A stretch of 64,000 nucleotides of DNA from assembly GCA_945288535.1 (NCBI GenBank), contig CALYQQ010000011.1, positions 1-64,000 of the forward strand, in the 5' to 3' direction. The notes below the pieces were generated by a model. It was not told where the DNA came from and made no database searches. It saw only the letters and a program-made list of their open reading frames with translations. The DNA is from an uncultured Enterobacterales bacterium (lineage in GTDB: Bacteria > Pseudomonadota > Gammaproteobacteria > Enterobacterales > CALYQQ01). Position numbers and translations under genes: made by a program. Numbering within the stretch: position 1 is the stretch's first letter; every line of letters starts with the position of its first letter. Shown here piece by piece: positions 21,201 through 34,300 of the stretch.

Positions 21201-22649
21201 TTATGAGGTACCACCTACCGTAATATTATCTAATTTGACAGTGGGCTGACCAACCCCAACGGGAACGCTTTGACCGTCTTTGCCACATATACCTACACCC
21301 TGATCCAAACAGACATCATTTCCTATCATTGAAATTTGTTGCATTGCTTCAATGCCAGAACCAATTAATGTTGCGCCTTTTACTGGTTTTGTAAGTTTTC
21401 CTTTTTCAATTAGCCAAGCTTCTGCTGTTGTAAAGACAAATTTACCTGAAGTAATATCAACCTGTCCCCCAGCAAAATGAGGTGCATAGATACCATAATC
21501 AACACTAAAAATAATATCTTTAGGGTCAGATTCTCCTGCTAACATATAAGTATTTGTCATTCTAGGCATAGGTAAGCAAGCATAAGATTCACGTCGACCA
21601 TTACCCGTCGGTGCCAGTCCCATCAATCGCGCATTTAATTTATCTTGCATATAATTTTTTAGTATTCCTTGTTCAATAAGAACATTATATTGACTAGGTA
21701 CACCTTCATCATCAATAGAAAGAGAACCACGTCGATTATTGATTGTGCCATCATCAACGATAGTGCAAAGAGATGAAGTGACTTTTTCACCTATTTTACC
21801 ACTAAATACAGATGATTTGCGTCGATTGAAATCGCCTTCAAGTCCATGCCCAACGGCTTCATGCAATAAAACCCCAGGCCAACCTGGTCCCAAAATAACA
21901 GGCATAGAACCCGCCGGTGCGGCAGTAGCAGAAAGATTCACTAAAGCAATTTTTACTGCCTGACGAACATAACTCTCGATCAGACTTTCGCCTAAATCAT
22001 TTTGTAGAAAATAATCATACCCATATCGTCCGCCGCCGCCAGCCGAACCGCGCTCTCTTTTACCCTTTTCTTCAACTAATATACTGATATTCATTCTAAC
22101 TAATGGACGAATATCGGCTGCTAGAGTACCATCAGTAGCGGCTATAAGCACAAGCTCATAAACCCCACTTAAACTTGCTGTCACTTCCTTAACACGTTTA
22201 TCTTCAGCCCGAGCAAGTTTATCTGCTCGCTGTAATAATGCTATTTTTTCTTCACGGGATAAACTATTTAATGGATTTTGCGTTGGATAACGCAATGCAT
22301 AATCTACATGGGAAAAAGTTTTTATTTTTCCATTGCCTTGTTCTCGAGTAATACTGCGTGCAGCTTGACCACTTTGCATTAATGCATTAAGGGTAATTTG
22401 ATCTGCATAAGCAAATCCAGTTTTTTCACCACTCACTGCTCTAATGCCAACGCCTTGATCAATATTGAACGAACCTTCTTTTATCAGGCTGTCTTCAATT
22501 ATCCAGGATTCAGAATAACAGGACTGAAAATAGACATCAGCGTAATCAAGACAACGATCGCTCATATTTGAAAGCACGTTAAATAAATCCTGCTGATTTA
22601 ATTGATTCGCTGTAAGAAGTTGTTCACTGACAAGTGTCAAATTTGTCAT
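21201..22649 (-). CDS. tldD: Metalloprotease TldD
   Basis: [16 protein letters not shown] (HExxxH-type TldD motif); followed by yhdP. Confidence 0.97.
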   Translation of the reverse strand: MTNLTLVSEQLLTANQLNQQDLFNVLSNMSDRCLDYADVYFQSCYSESWIIEDSLIKEGSFNIDQGVGIRAVSGEKTGFAYADQITLNALMQSGQAARSITREQGNGKIKTFSHVDYALRYPTQNPLNSLSREEKIALLQRADKLARAEDKRVKEVTASLSGVYELVLIAATDGTLAADIRPLVRMNISILVEEKGKRERGSAGGGGRYGYDYFLQNDLGESLIESYVRQAVKIALVNLSATAAPAGSMPVILGPGWPGVLLHEAVGHGLEGDFNRRKSSVFSGKIGEKVTSSLCTIVDDGTINNRRGSLSIDDEGVPSQYNVLIEQGILKNYMQDKLNARLMGLAPTGNGRRESYACLPMPRMTNTYMLAGESDPKDIIFSVDYGIYAPHFAGGQVDITSGKFVFTTAEAWLIEKGKLTKPVKGATLIGSGIEAMQQISMIGNDVCLDQGVGICGKDGQSVPVGVGQPTVKLDNITVGGTS

Positions 22650-23222
22650 TATTATTTACTCTCAGTTAATATTTTATTAATAATACGCTAAAAGGGTTAC
22701 AATAACATATAGATAACGCCCTAAACACAAAATAGCTCGAATTTACCATCACTAAAATGTAATATATTGACTATTGTTCGATTGTAATGTAGCTACTCAA
22801 GATCAAGAATAATAGCCTGTAGCTTATACTAATAAGTTATTAACAGACTATACCTATAGAAAAATAGTGAATGTCTATAAAATATAATTTAATTGACATT
22901 AATTATTTTTCAAAATCAAAAGGATAATTTTTTGAATGATTATAACATGATCTTTATAATTTCATTATTGACGTAAATACAATACATTATTTCCCATATA
23001 ATATCTCTCGTCATAATTCACTCTACGATTTATTTTTCTTATGGATAGAAACGTATTACGGATTGATAATTAATTGCATTTTTCTTTATTCATTCATCAA
23101 TAGTGCACCTAACAATTATCTACTTTTAGATTTGAGCTGTTTAAAACATAAAATTAAATCTTTAAACCCTATAAACGTTATTTTTTCTTATTTATATAAG
23201 AGAATTATTATAACAATTATAA

Positions 23223-26200
23223 TTACTCACTGAGCATTTTATGCTGATCTTGTCTAAAAGTTTCATTAACAGAAGGATTATCAAACGTTCCCGTAATACT
23301 ATAATGAATAAATGAAATTTTACTCCATAACGGAATTAGCGCTTTAGTTGCCGCAAAAATCGCTGCCCCAACAATAGGGTTGATAGTAACAGCTGTAGCA
23401 ACACCAATTGTTGTCGATATTTCTGGCGCAATCATTGCCTTAAGCGATAAGGTATTCTTCGTTAGGTCAACATTACCTCTGAGAGCAATATCAGCAATCG
23501 AACCATCGATAAGCGTATTATTTGTATAAAAAATGCCTTTTTTAAAGGTACCATGCATTTGGATAGAATTAAAATCAAATCCTTTTGTAAAACTATCAGA
23601 AAAATCCAATTGAAGCTTTTTTAACAATGAACTAATACTTACCATTCTTAATAGTTGCCCTGTCCGGCCTACATCAATACTCGTAATCATACCTTTACCT
23701 AATTCAGCGTCAACCGTACCTGATAATGTTGCTATCTCAGGTTGCCATGGATAACCTTGCCACTGTAATTGAAATCCTACATTAGCTGGTGCATTACTAA
23801 TAATAGGTGTAATTACACCAAAATGACGCATAGTACGATCAAGACGTGTGCTTTGAACTTTTCCCAAAAATGAGGTGCTATTCGTATGTGATGTCTTATG
23901 CCATTTCCCATCAACAGAAAACAAAGTATCTTCCATTTTAATTTGGCCATCTTTCAATAAAAGTGTATTTCCATCAGGAAATAAGTGTCCTGAAATATGA
24001 TTATAATTTTGCCCCATTAACCAGCACTGCTTACATAAAAGATCCAATTTAGGCCAGTGCCGAAAATCTATATTGAAAGTATTTATTATATCGCTATTAT
24101 TTTTTTGCCGAATAAAATAAGTGTACGGATTGTAATAAATATAATCAATAGTTGCATGCCACTGATCTGGGGAAGACGCCCATAGTTGACCTTTAAATTC
24201 ATTGCCATCAACAATGATCTGTTGATTCTGTCCACTATGTCGATAAGTTACTATAGCATTTCGCCAATATTGACCAAATAACGCTATGGTTGGCGTCATT
24301 ATCTCAATGGTTTCTGGTAATAATATTGTCCTATTTAGCTGCGTAGGTTGATTTTCCTTTTTCATGATACCTGATTCATTAAGTACCCCCATTAAGAATG
24401 TACCATCTAATTCGGGTAATGCTAATTTTAATGAGTCTTGCTTGGGTAGTTTAGGAATTACTGTCGTATTTGTTTGCCATATTCCTTTTTTAAGCTGCAA
24501 ATAACCACTTTTCATGTGCCATAATGTATTAATACCCGTGTTATTGTTGAGATTACCAGCAACAGTAAGGTTGTTTTCTGTTCCTATCACATTGAATTTA
24601 GCCGATAATATATTATTAGTTAAGTGTAATAATGTTTGTAACCGCTTACTAATATTAACTAACTTTCCTTGTAATTTTACTTTATAATGCGCTTCAGCTT
24701 GAGTTGGTAAAGTTACTGAAACAGTACTATTCCAATCCATTAATGCACTAAAATCTTTCGTCAGCTTTGCAGGGAATTGGGGAAGTTTTTCAAAATACCA
24801 TTTTCCACCCAAATTAATATTAACATGATAATCGGATGCGGATTGGTCAGTAGAAAAACGCAAAGATATGGGTTGCGCAAGCCAATTTGCTGATAATACC
24901 TGACTAGTTAATATATTATTATCAAAGTTAAACTCGCCTGTTACTTTAGATAACGTCGAATTTAGCATAGAGAGATGAATATCATTATTTTTTAAATAAA
25001 TTTTCCCTTTTGCCATGGCTGATTGATCGTTAGTTATAGGAATAAATAGATTTAAGTCACCATTAACTTCACCTCGAACTTGTATACTTTGCAACGTAGA
25101 GGCCACTGAATTCTTTAGAGGCGATTTTTCTAAATAGTCAGTAATATCATTTCCTTGACCATTGATATGGGCATTTACGAATAGCTTTTCGGCATGATAA
25201 GCAGGAATATTAGCGGTAATATTACTCGCCGTAGCACGGCCTAACATACCATGCTTAGCAGTCATCCATAAACTGTCATTAATAAAATTGAGATCAATAC
25301 CTAAATGTGTAAATGGTAACCATTCAGGCTGAAACTTGAATGTAGCATCACGTAGAGGAACCCAAACTTGAAAAATACCGGAGTGATCATAATATGGAAA
25401 ATCCTGGGGATCACCAAAATACAGTAAGGTAGCATTATTAGCTTGACCATTAATTAGTGCAGATGTTAGATAATTAACCAAACTTTTACCCATTAAAGGT
25501 TCAGGATAATAGCGCCATGCGTCTTTTACATCGTAAAGATGGATCCCAGACAGAATTTGTAATAACGCCTTACCTTGTATGGGTTTTACATAACTAAAGT
25601 CGCCATTAATCCAAAGCGATTTGGCCTGAATATCTAATCCTTTACTCCATAGCTTTAAATCTTGCTTATTATTTATCCAATAGAGTTCCCCACTTGCTCG
25701 TTTAATCAATAATGGCGCGCGAAACATTGTTGGAAATGTCATTTGGCTGTTTTTTAGCCCAACATAGAGTTTTCCTGAAGAGAGATCACCATTTATGGCT
25801 CCTGTAAACCGATTTATTCTTGGGAAAGTATGCCAAGCATTCCAGCTGATATCCTGCCAAGAAATGGAGAATTGAGTATTATTAATATTAGCAAATGGAA
25901 TATCTAATCCTAAATGAGTCAAGCGACCATGCGGATTCAAGCCAAATAAAGCGTTTACGCCTGCCTGATTTGCAAAAGAATATAAAGATAATAATGGTGT
26001 TATTCGTTCAATTTGCAAATTTTCTGCACGAATACGTAATTGTGGAGTCATTTTACCCGTTTGTATTTTATCTTCGGGCAACCAAAATGCTTTTAGTTGC
26101 CCTTTTGGCCAAGCTATATTATTCGTGGCCATATTTAAAACAGGCAAATCAATTAACCATCCTTTTTGATGGCGCTTAAAATTAACTTGCTGTTGATCGA

Positions 26201-27110
26201 TCTCAAGTTTATTAAGACGATCTTCATTACGCCAATTTATATTGCTTTGCTTTAGTAAAAATGTGCCATTATCTAATTGACCATTTTTAATTACAAGCCA
26301 CGTAGCCAGATTAACATTTATATGACTAAGTCCAGTATTCGTTCTTAACCAGTTCGTAAGCCATGGTTGCATATCAATGTTATCAGTTTCAAAGTAAATT
26401 ACACCATCATGAAAATTGAATTTTGTATTACTCTTAAAATCAAATATTGCGTGCAATTGACCAACATTACCTTGTGAGCTCACTAGAGTGGCAATACTAT
26501 TAGCCTTATGGTGATACCCGTCATTTATCCAGCTAAATTTAGTTGTTTTTAGTACTAATTTTTCACTCGTCGGACTTAGAAACTTAATTTGACTCTCTTT
26601 TATGGAAAGATAATTAATTTGTTTTAATAGGGCATTGACAATATTTGCAACGATAGTGGATTGTTGCTTATTTTCTATTTGCGTTGTATGACCAAATATA
26701 TCAGTTTTAATATTTACGTTAACCTGCTTGGTCGTTAATGCTTGGAAATACAAGTGTGAACTTAAAACAGAGCGCCAGATATTTAATTCTACATTTATTT
26801 CACTAATATTAATATCGGCAGACTTATCATGAAGTGAGAGACCTTGTAACTTTAGTTTTGGTCCCAATAATAGCCATTCACCTTCTATTGATCTAACTTC
26901 AATAGGTAAACCTGACAATGTTTGAATGCTTTCTAGTAGAAATTGACGATGATCATTTAAATGAGGAAGCAGCAGCCGAAGAAAGGAAACTAGGAGTGCT
27001 ACAAAAATTAGCACAACTACGCTAGCATTAATAGACAGTTTAATAAGTCGCCTCACGAAGCCCTCCTGACTAAACAATCGATGAATCTGATAGTGTATTA
27101 TTAATGACAA
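23223..27110 (-). CDS. yhdP: YhdP, AsmA-like large envelope protein
   Basis: About 1295 aa with N-terminal TM; C-terminal region GMFKKG-type AsmA2 pattern; position between tldD and rng as in E. coli. Confidence 0.94.
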   Translation of the reverse strand: MSLIIHYQIHRLFSQEGFVRRLIKLSINASVVVLIFVALLVSFLRLLLPHLNDHRQFLLESIQTLSGLPIEVRSIEGEWLLLGPKLKLQGLSLHDKSADINISEINVELNIWRSVLSSHLYFQALTTKQVNVNIKTDIFGHTTQIENKQQSTIVANIVNALLKQINYLSIKESQIKFLSPTSEKLVLKTTKFSWINDGYHHKANSIATLVSSQGNVGQLHAIFDFKSNTKFNFHDGVIYFETDNIDMQPWLTNWLRTNTGLSHINVNLATWLVIKNGQLDNGTFLLKQSNINWRNEDRLNKLEIDQQQVNFKRHQKGWLIDLPVLNMATNNIAWPKGQLKAFWLPEDKIQTGKMTPQLRIRAENLQIERITPLLSLYSFANQAGVNALFGLNPHGRLTHLGLDIPFANINNTQFSISWQDISWNAWHTFPRINRFTGAINGDLSSGKLYVGLKNSQMTFPTMFRAPLLIKRASGELYWINNKQDLKLWSKGLDIQAKSLWINGDFSYVKPIQGKALLQILSGIHLYDVKDAWRYYPEPLMGKSLVNYLTSALINGQANNATLLYFGDPQDFPYYDHSGIFQVWVPLRDATFKFQPEWLPFTHLGIDLNFINDSLWMTAKHGMLGRATASNITANIPAYHAEKLFVNAHINGQGNDITDYLEKSPLKNSVASTLQSIQVRGEVNGDLNLFIPITNDQSAMAKGKIYLKNNDIHLSMLNSTLSKVTGEFNFDNNILTSQVLSANWLAQPISLRFSTDQSASDYHVNINLGGKWYFEKLPQFPAKLTKDFSALMDWNSTVSVTLPTQAEAHYKVKLQGKLVNISKRLQTLLHLTNNILSAKFNVIGTENNLTVAGNLNNNTGINTLWHMKSGYLQLKKGIWQTNTTVIPKLPKQDSLKLALPELDGTFLMGVLNESGIMKKENQPTQLNRTILLPETIEIMTPTIALFGQYWRNAIVTYRHSGQNQQIIVDGNEFKGQLWASSPDQWHATIDYIYYNPYTYFIRQKNNSDIINTFNIDFRHWPKLDLLCKQCWLMGQNYNHISGHLFPDGNTLLLKDGQIKMEDTLFSVDGKWHKTSHTNSTSFLGKVQSTRLDRTMRHFGVITPIISNAPANVGFQLQWQGYPWQPEIATLSGTVDAELGKGMITSIDVGRTGQLLRMVSISSLLKKLQLDFSDSFTKGFDFNSIQMHGTFKKGIFYTNNTLIDGSIADIALRGNVDLTKNTLSLKAMIAPEISTTIGVATAVTINPIVGAAIFAATKALIPLWSKISFIHYSITGTFDNPSVNETFRQDQHKMLSE

Positions 27111-27225
27111 AACGTATTACCGATATAACTAAATAGTATAAAAGTGTTTTAACAAAATTAATTAAATATAAATAGTTAACGAAACGATCTAAAGATTAAA
27201 TACTTTATAATAATGCTAAAAACAA

Positions 27226-27257
27226 AAATAACCGCTTCATGTCTAAAGCGGTTATTT
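27226..27257 (-). terminator. Intrinsic terminator downstream of rng
   Basis: Minus strand AAATAACCGCTTTAGACATGAAGCGGTTATTTTTGTTTTT. Confidence 0.8.
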
Positions 27258-27296
27258 GTTGTAATATAGCATATCGTTTAAAAATCAGCGATTTTG

Positions 27297-28772
27297 TTAC
27301 ATCATTATGACATCAAATTGCTCACGATTATAGAGTGGCTCTACCTGCACTTTGACTTGTTTACCAATAAATAATTCTACCTCTGCTAACGAATAAGATT
27401 CTTCACTTCGTAACGCTTCAGCGATATCAAATGACGCATAAATCATGAAACGATCTGCGGCATACACATGGTGTACACGTACAACTTCACGCAATATTTC
27501 ATAACACACTGTCTCAACGGTTTTAACACGGCCACGACCTTGACAAGCTGGACATTCATCACATAATAAATGCTCAATGCTATCACGCGTCCGTTTACGC
27601 GTCATTTCTACTAGTCCTAATGCAGAAAATCCGTGAATACTAGTTTTTGCTCTGTCTTTATTTAGTGATTGTTGTAATAAACTTAGTACACGTTCACGAT
27701 GTTCATCTTTTGTCATATCGATGAAATCAATAATAATAATGCCACCTAAATTACGTAATCTTAATTGTCGAGAAATCGCCTGTGTTGCTTCAATATTAGT
27801 ATTAAAAATAGTTTCATCAAGATTACGGTGCCCAACAAATGCGCCAGTATTAACATCAATAGTTGTCATTGCTTCTGTTTGATCAATAATCAAATAACCA
27901 CCTGATTTTAAATCAACTTTTCTTTCTAGTGCCCGTTGAATTTCATTTTCTACATCAAAAAGATCAAAAATAGGTTGTTTACCAATATAATGTTCTAGTT
28001 TACTTGTTATCGTTGGTATAAATTCTTCAGTAAAAGCTGACAATAGCTCAAACGTTAATCGGGAATCAATTCTAATTCTATCTAGCTCTTTTTCACCTGC
28101 ATAATCTCGTAAAATACGTTGAGCAAGTGCTAACTCACCATAAAGTTGCTGTTTACTATTACCACTTCGACTATAGCGATCAATCACTTTAGCCCAAAGG
28201 CGCTTAAGAAAAGCAGCATCTTGCGCTAGTTCTTTATAATCTGCACCTTCGGCTGCTGTTCTGATGATGAAACCACCATTTTCATCACAAAATTCAGCAA
28301 CAATATTTTTTAAACGTTCACGTTCTTCTTCACTTTCAATCCGTTGAGAAACACCTACATGGCTTGCTCCAGGCATAAAAACTAAATAACGCGAAGGTAA
28401 TGTTACATCATTAGTGAGCCTAGCACCTTTTGTACCTAAAGGATCCTTCACCACTTGCACCATTAAATCTTGGCCTTGTCTGACTAACTCTGCAATATCA
28501 CGAACATGAAATTGTTTTTGCTCATTATCAGCAACACATTCTGTATGAGGTACAATATCGGATGCATGAAGAAAAGCGGCTTTATCTAAGCCTATATCGA
28601 CAAATGCGGCTTGCATTCCCGGTAATACGCGACTAACTTTACCTTTATAAATATTGCCGACAATCCCTCGTCGTGATTCACGGTCAATATGAATTTCCTG
28701 TAAAATGCCACCTTCAATGTAGGCAACGCGTGTTTCAGAGGGTGTAACATTAATAAGTAATTCCACAGCCAT
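27297..28772 (-). CDS. rng: Ribonuclease G
   Basis: MAVELLINVTPSETRVAYIEGGILQEIHIDRESRRGIVGNIYKGKV ... CDECPACQGRG. Confidence 0.98.
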   Translation of the reverse strand: MAVELLINVTPSETRVAYIEGGILQEIHIDRESRRGIVGNIYKGKVSRVLPGMQAAFVDIGLDKAAFLHASDIVPHTECVADNEQKQFHVRDIAELVRQGQDLMVQVVKDPLGTKGARLTNDVTLPSRYLVFMPGASHVGVSQRIESEEERERLKNIVAEFCDENGGFIIRTAAEGADYKELAQDAAFLKRLWAKVIDRYSRSGNSKQQLYGELALAQRILRDYAGEKELDRIRIDSRLTFELLSAFTEEFIPTITSKLEHYIGKQPIFDLFDVENEIQRALERKVDLKSGGYLIIDQTEAMTTIDVNTGAFVGHRNLDETIFNTNIEATQAISRQLRLRNLGGIIIIDFIDMTKDEHRERVLSLLQQSLNKDRAKTSIHGFSALGLVEMTRKRTRDSIEHLLCDECPACQGRGRVKTVETVCYEILREVVRVHHVYAADRFMIYASFDIAEALRSEESYSLAEVELFIGKQVKVQVEPLYNREQFDVIMM

Positions 28773-28829
28773 GTTTAATACCTTTTAATTATTATTGATC
28801 GTAGTTACCAATCCCCAAAGTAACTGAAT

Positions 28830-29423
28830 TCATCGCTTATTATCTTTAATAGTTAATTTTATAAAGGTATCGAGTAACAACCGAGTTTCGACTAAAGGTA
28901 AGCCCACAACACCATGATAACTACCATTAATTCGTTTAATAAATCCACCACCAAAGCCTTGAATAGCATATGCGCCAGCCTTATCCATAGGTTCTCCTGT
29001 CGCAATATAAGTATGAATATCTTTTTCAGAAAGGGGCCGGAATTCTACTTCTGTCCGTATAAGATCAGTTACATAGTTATTACGATCTGCAAAAGCAATT
29101 GCCGTGAGTACTTGATGAGTTTTCCCAGAGAGATGACGTAACATTTGTGCCGCATGTTGTTTATCTTTAGGCTTTTCTAACAAAATATTGTCTAATGTAA
29201 CTAATGTATCTGCACCAAGTACTGGTAAATCATGTTCTGCAAGCTTTACACCTGCTTGAGCTTTTTCTTTGGCTAAGCGTATAACATAATTCTGAGTTAA
29301 TTCCCCTTGCTTTGGTTGTTCAAAAACAGCTACCGCTAATTGCTCAAAAGGAATAGATAAGAATTTAAGCAATTCATAACGCCGTGGCGAAGTTGAAGCC
29401 AAATAAATTTTTTGATCATACAT
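28830..29423 (-). CDS. maf: Maf family nucleotide pyrophosphatase (start [19 protein letters not shown])
   Basis: [28 protein letters not shown] overlap with mreD. Confidence 0.95.
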   Translation of the reverse strand: MYDQKIYLASTSPRRYELLKFLSIPFEQLAVAVFEQPKQGELTQNYVIRLAKEKAQAGVKLAEHDLPVLGADTLVTLDNILLEKPKDKQHAAQMLRHLSGKTHQVLTAIAFADRNNYVTDLIRTEVEFRPLSEKDIHTYIATGEPMDKAGAYAIQGFGGGFIKRINGSYHGVVGLPLVETRLLLDTFIKLTIKDNKR

Positions 29424-29911
29424 TACTGAACACCAAATTTTCGTCTTATTTTTCGCATAAGCAAAAACAACCAAGGCCATAATATTGCATTTGTTACACT
29501 ACTCCACAAAATAGCAGATTTAAAAGGACTATGTTGCAGTACAAACTCTAATAAGAAAATAATTAATAACATTAATGCAGATAAAAGCAAAACCACCAAT
29601 GCTTGCTGCCATAATGCCATATTCCTTAACAATTGGCTTTTAAATGCAACCAGATAAACAATAATTGATAACGCAAATGAATGTAAACCTAGTACTGAAC
29701 TTAATAGCAAATCCCAGACTAAACCAAGAATAAAGGCTGTACCGACGTTAACTCTATGTGGTAGTGCCATAACCCAATAAATAAGGATCAAAACAAGCCA
29801 AGATGGTCTAAATACATCGATAGCATAAGGCCATGGCATCATTTGCAAGATTAATGCAATAAAGCATGACATCCAAATAACCCAACGTCCACGACTTCGA
29901 TAACTACTCAT
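29423..29911 (-). CDS. mreD: Rod shape-determining protein MreD
   Basis: [28 protein letters not shown]; operon mreBCD-maf-rng. Confidence 0.96.
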   Translation of the reverse strand: MSSYRSRGRWVIWMSCFIALILQMMPWPYAIDVFRPSWLVLILIYWVMALPHRVNVGTAFILGLVWDLLLSSVLGLHSFALSIIVYLVAFKSQLLRNMALWQQALVVLLLSALMLLIIFLLEFVLQHSPFKSAILWSSVTNAILWPWLFLLMRKIRRKFGVQ

Positions 29912-30839
29912 GCGAGTCTCCTGACGATGGAAGTGATTCAGCTGCATTACTATTCACTAACTGCCGTTCACTGGCAATCTTTTGAACTTCAGATGGTGAT
30001 AGCGGTACCCCTTTATCGTGTCCGCCTGACCATAATAATAATAGGTAACGAAGTCGTTTTACATTAACAACCGGTCTTGCATGAATAACCATCATCGCCC
30101 TTTGTCTATCCGTTGTCACTGAAGATACAACAGCGACAGGATAACCTTCAGGAAAACGTCCACCTAATCCTGAGCTGACTAATTCATCTCCAACTTGAAT
30201 ATCAGCATTCAAAGGTAGATATTCTAGTTGTAGATCATCTAGGCAACCAGTGCCAGAAGCAATAACACGTACATCATTACGTAAAACTTGGACTGGTATA
30301 GCATGAGTACTATCGCAAACCAGCAGGACTCGGCTATTATTCTGTGCCACAGCTATCACCTGCCCTACAACACCCTTTTCATTAATGACAGGTTGACCTT
30401 CATAAACGCCACTACTACGACCTTTATCAATAACAATTTGGTCACTATAAGGGTTGCGATCAGTCGACAACACCTGTGTGACCATTTTGTATTCGCCACT
30501 ACGTACTGGCGAGCCTAATAACTCCCTCAGTCGCGCATTTTCCTGTAACAGCTGGCCAGTTATCAGTAAATCACTATTTTTTATTAATAATTCTTGCTTT
30601 AATACCTGATTTTCTGTAATTAATTGGCTACGTATAGATAGATTTTCTGAGATCTTATCTAACAAAGTTTGATGTCCATTCACAGCATAAAGCACTGGAC
30701 CTATCGCAGTATCAAGATATTCGCGAACCCGAGTAAAGGTTTTTGAATGAAGATCTGCAACCATTAAGCTAATCGAAACGACCAACGCTAAAACAAGACG
30801 AAGCTGTAATAAAGGCCTACTCCCAAAAATAGGCTTCAT
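29904..30839 (-). CDS. mreC: Rod shape-determining protein MreC
   Basis: MKPIFGSRPLLQLRLVLALVVSISLMVADL; overlaps mreD. Confidence 0.97.
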   Translation of the reverse strand: MKPIFGSRPLLQLRLVLALVVSISLMVADLHSKTFTRVREYLDTAIGPVLYAVNGHQTLLDKISENLSIRSQLITENQVLKQELLIKNSDLLITGQLLQENARLRELLGSPVRSGEYKMVTQVLSTDRNPYSDQIVIDKGRSSGVYEGQPVINEKGVVGQVIAVAQNNSRVLLVCDSTHAIPVQVLRNDVRVIASGTGCLDDLQLEYLPLNADIQVGDELVSSGLGGRFPEGYPVAVVSSVTTDRQRAMMVIHARPVVNVKRLRYLLLLWSGGHDKGVPLSPSEVQKIASERQLVNSNAAESLPSSGDSHE

Positions 30840-30894
30840 AAAATAGCAGTATCCTCAGAATTAAAGAAAAAATTTGGCTGTTGATTAAGCAACA

Positions 30895-31944
<1,050 letters not shown>

Positions 31945-32404
31945 CTAATGGGTAACCCTAATAGCTAAACAGCGAATAATAACGTTTGCCTGTTTTCTTT
32001 ATTGACATAAATCATGCAAGAAACAGACAATATTTGTAAATTTTCAATTTGATCTTCTATTATCATACAACGATATTGTTTCATCGAAAATAGTCGCATA
32101 AAGCATGAACCCAATAAATTGAGTGACTAAATTCATGATAATGGCTAAAAATAAAAATCTTTCCATCCCTACTACATAATTAGTATTTGAAATATGATGC
32201 ATACTTGATGGATTTGCCTTAGCTGCCATTATTATAAAACAATACGTTTACATCATGGATATTCTATTGTCCTCAATAGAATCTCATTTAATATTGCGTC
32301 CCTAAATAAACTATTCCCATGTTATCAAATGCTCTTCGGACAATTAATTATTATTTCTACAATAATTTTTATTTTTTCTACTGTTATAATTATTGCTGAA
32401 ATAA

Positions 32405-34300
32405 CTAATCAATATCAGGCAAACGCTCCAACGGAGCAAATAATTCACCTTGCCCACCACTTATTCCTAGATCAATTAATGCGTTCCACTCGGCAGGCGT
32501 TCGAACACCTGTTGCAAAAATACCCACCTGCTGTTCAGCACACATGGCACACAAACTTTCAACAATCAACTGATTTTCTGGTTGCCGTGTAATACTACGA
32601 ATAATACCAGAATAAAGTTTAATAATATCAATTGATAATAAGTTTATATAAGAGGTATTTACTACATCAATACCCGCTTGTATCACGGCAATTTGACAGC
32701 CAAAATGTTTTAATGTTCTAACAATCGATATTAATTTCTCAAGATTACGTTCTACATCTGCTTCGACTAACTCAAAAATAATACGATTACATTGTGTTTT
32801 ACCTTTTTCTTGTAATTCATCACAAAGCCAATTAAAAAAAGTCGCATTAACAAGTGATGATACGCAAATCTGAAAGGATATCATCTCATGTTGCCAATGT
32901 CTTAAGAGTGGAAAGAGGCGTGTAATAATAATTTTATCAAATGTTTCTGACATATTAAATCGTTGTAACCATGGCAAAAATTCTGGTGTTAGTAATTCTT
33001 GTTTACCATCATAAATTCGTGCAACAATATTACGATGATATAAGCGCCCATTCGTTAATATTGCTGGTTCTTCATAAAAATAGATTAACTCGTTTTGTTC
33101 TAGTACTCGATTAAGTAAGGTTGACCATCGAACCGTGCCAATAGGATGTTTATCAATATTATTATAAACATACCAACCATTACCCCCTTGCCGCTCAGCA
33201 TTGCGCGTCGCCTCACGTACAGAATCCATAACATCTTCCTGCGTTTGATGCTCATCATAAGTTGTAATGCCGATATACATCCAGGTATTGCGTTCTATAT
33301 CAATATCTAATGAAATACTATTAATAGATGTAATGAGTTGGGATGCTATTTTATCTGCATCCGATACCGTTGCATGCGGTAATAAAAAGACAAATGTATT
33401 TTCAAAATAACGTGCTAAAGATGTAACATTAAAACGCATTGCATACGTTGTCAGGATATCAATTAATATTTGCTGCAGTTCATCAATCTCGTTATTTTTC
33501 AAGATTGGTTTTCGATACAAATCAAAATCAGGCAATTGGATCATCATTACAACACCATAAGCATTGACTTCTTCCAATTGTGCAGCTAAAAGTTGATCAA
33601 ATGAGAATCGACTGCTGACACCTGTTTCAGCATCGCGGATAAAAAAATCCATAATCTTTGAATGAATAGGAATTTTTTCGTCAGTGTGTTTAACAGCAGA
33701 AGGAAGTAATTCTGTCATTTTTAATTGCTCATCTTGACACATGTTACTCAATACGATCTTCCCAATATGTGGGCCTAAGTAATGTACACTGATAACAATA
33801 ATAATTATGATAGAAAGCAAAGTAATTATTAGAAAAAATAAAACATTAAGAGAGAAAAAATGATTTATCACAGGATGAGGATAAGTGACTATCATTATAT
33901 AATGTTGAGAAATCGATGAGGGAAAATTAAGTTTTATACTAACAGAGCGTCGAGATAGCAAATACTGAAAAGAATGCGAATCGATTTGATTATTCTTTAT
34001 AGTAATAATTGGTTCTGATTGAGTAATATCAAAGATATCGATATTACTAATATTAAAACTTTGCATAATATTAATCATTCGATCTTTAAATAATTCAAGA
34101 GACAATTTTGGTTTTTTATTATCGGTATTGACTAAAAACATTTGACTGGCTAGACGACCAAAGGCGTTAAAATCATATATTTTTTCACTGACCGCTGTAA
34201 CTCTAAGAATACCACTAAACAATACCAGTAAAACTGGTACTAAAATAATTAATATTGATACAATTGAGAGTTTCAAGTTGAATCGCATCCCTGTTCTCAT
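32405..34300 (-). CDS. csrD: CsrD-like RNase E specificity factor with degenerate GGDEF/EAL domains
   Basis: Two N-terminal TM regions, non-consensus GGDEF (ARYFENTF) and EAL (HRNIVARI) positions; upstream of mreB as in E. coli. Confidence 0.88.
   Translation of the reverse strand: MRTGMRFNLKLSIVSILIILVPVLLVLFSGILRVTAVSEKIYDFNAFGRLASQMFLVNTDNKKPKLSLELFKDRMINIMQSFNISNIDIFDITQSEPIITIKNNQIDSHSFQYLLSRRSVSIKLNFPSSISQHYIMIVTYPHPVINHFFSLNVLFFLIITLLSIIIIIVISVHYLGPHIGKIVLSNMCQDEQLKMTELLPSAVKHTDEKIPIHSKIMDFFIRDAETGVSSRFSFDQLLAAQLEEVNAYGVVMMIQLPDFDLYRKPILKNNEIDELQQILIDILTTYAMRFNVTSLARYFENTFVFLLPHATVSDADKIASQLITSINSISLDIDIERNTWMYIGITTYDEHQTQEDVMDSVREATRNAERQGGNGWYVYNNIDKHPIGTVRWSTLLNRVLEQNELIYFYEEPAILTNGRLYHRNIVARIYDGKQELLTPEFLPWLQRFNMSETFDKIIITRLFPLLRHWQHEMISFQICVSSLVNATFFNWLCDELQEKGKTQCNRIIFELVEADVERNLEKLISIVRTLKHFGCQIAVIQAGIDVVNTSYINLLSIDIIKLYSGIIRSITRQPENQLIVESLCAMCAEQQVGIFATGVRTPAEWNALIDLGISGGQGELFAPLERLPDID

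Noticed and set aside
21739-21963. Plus-strand ORF inside tldD
   Set aside because: Antisense to conserved tldD; composition typical of a shadow frame
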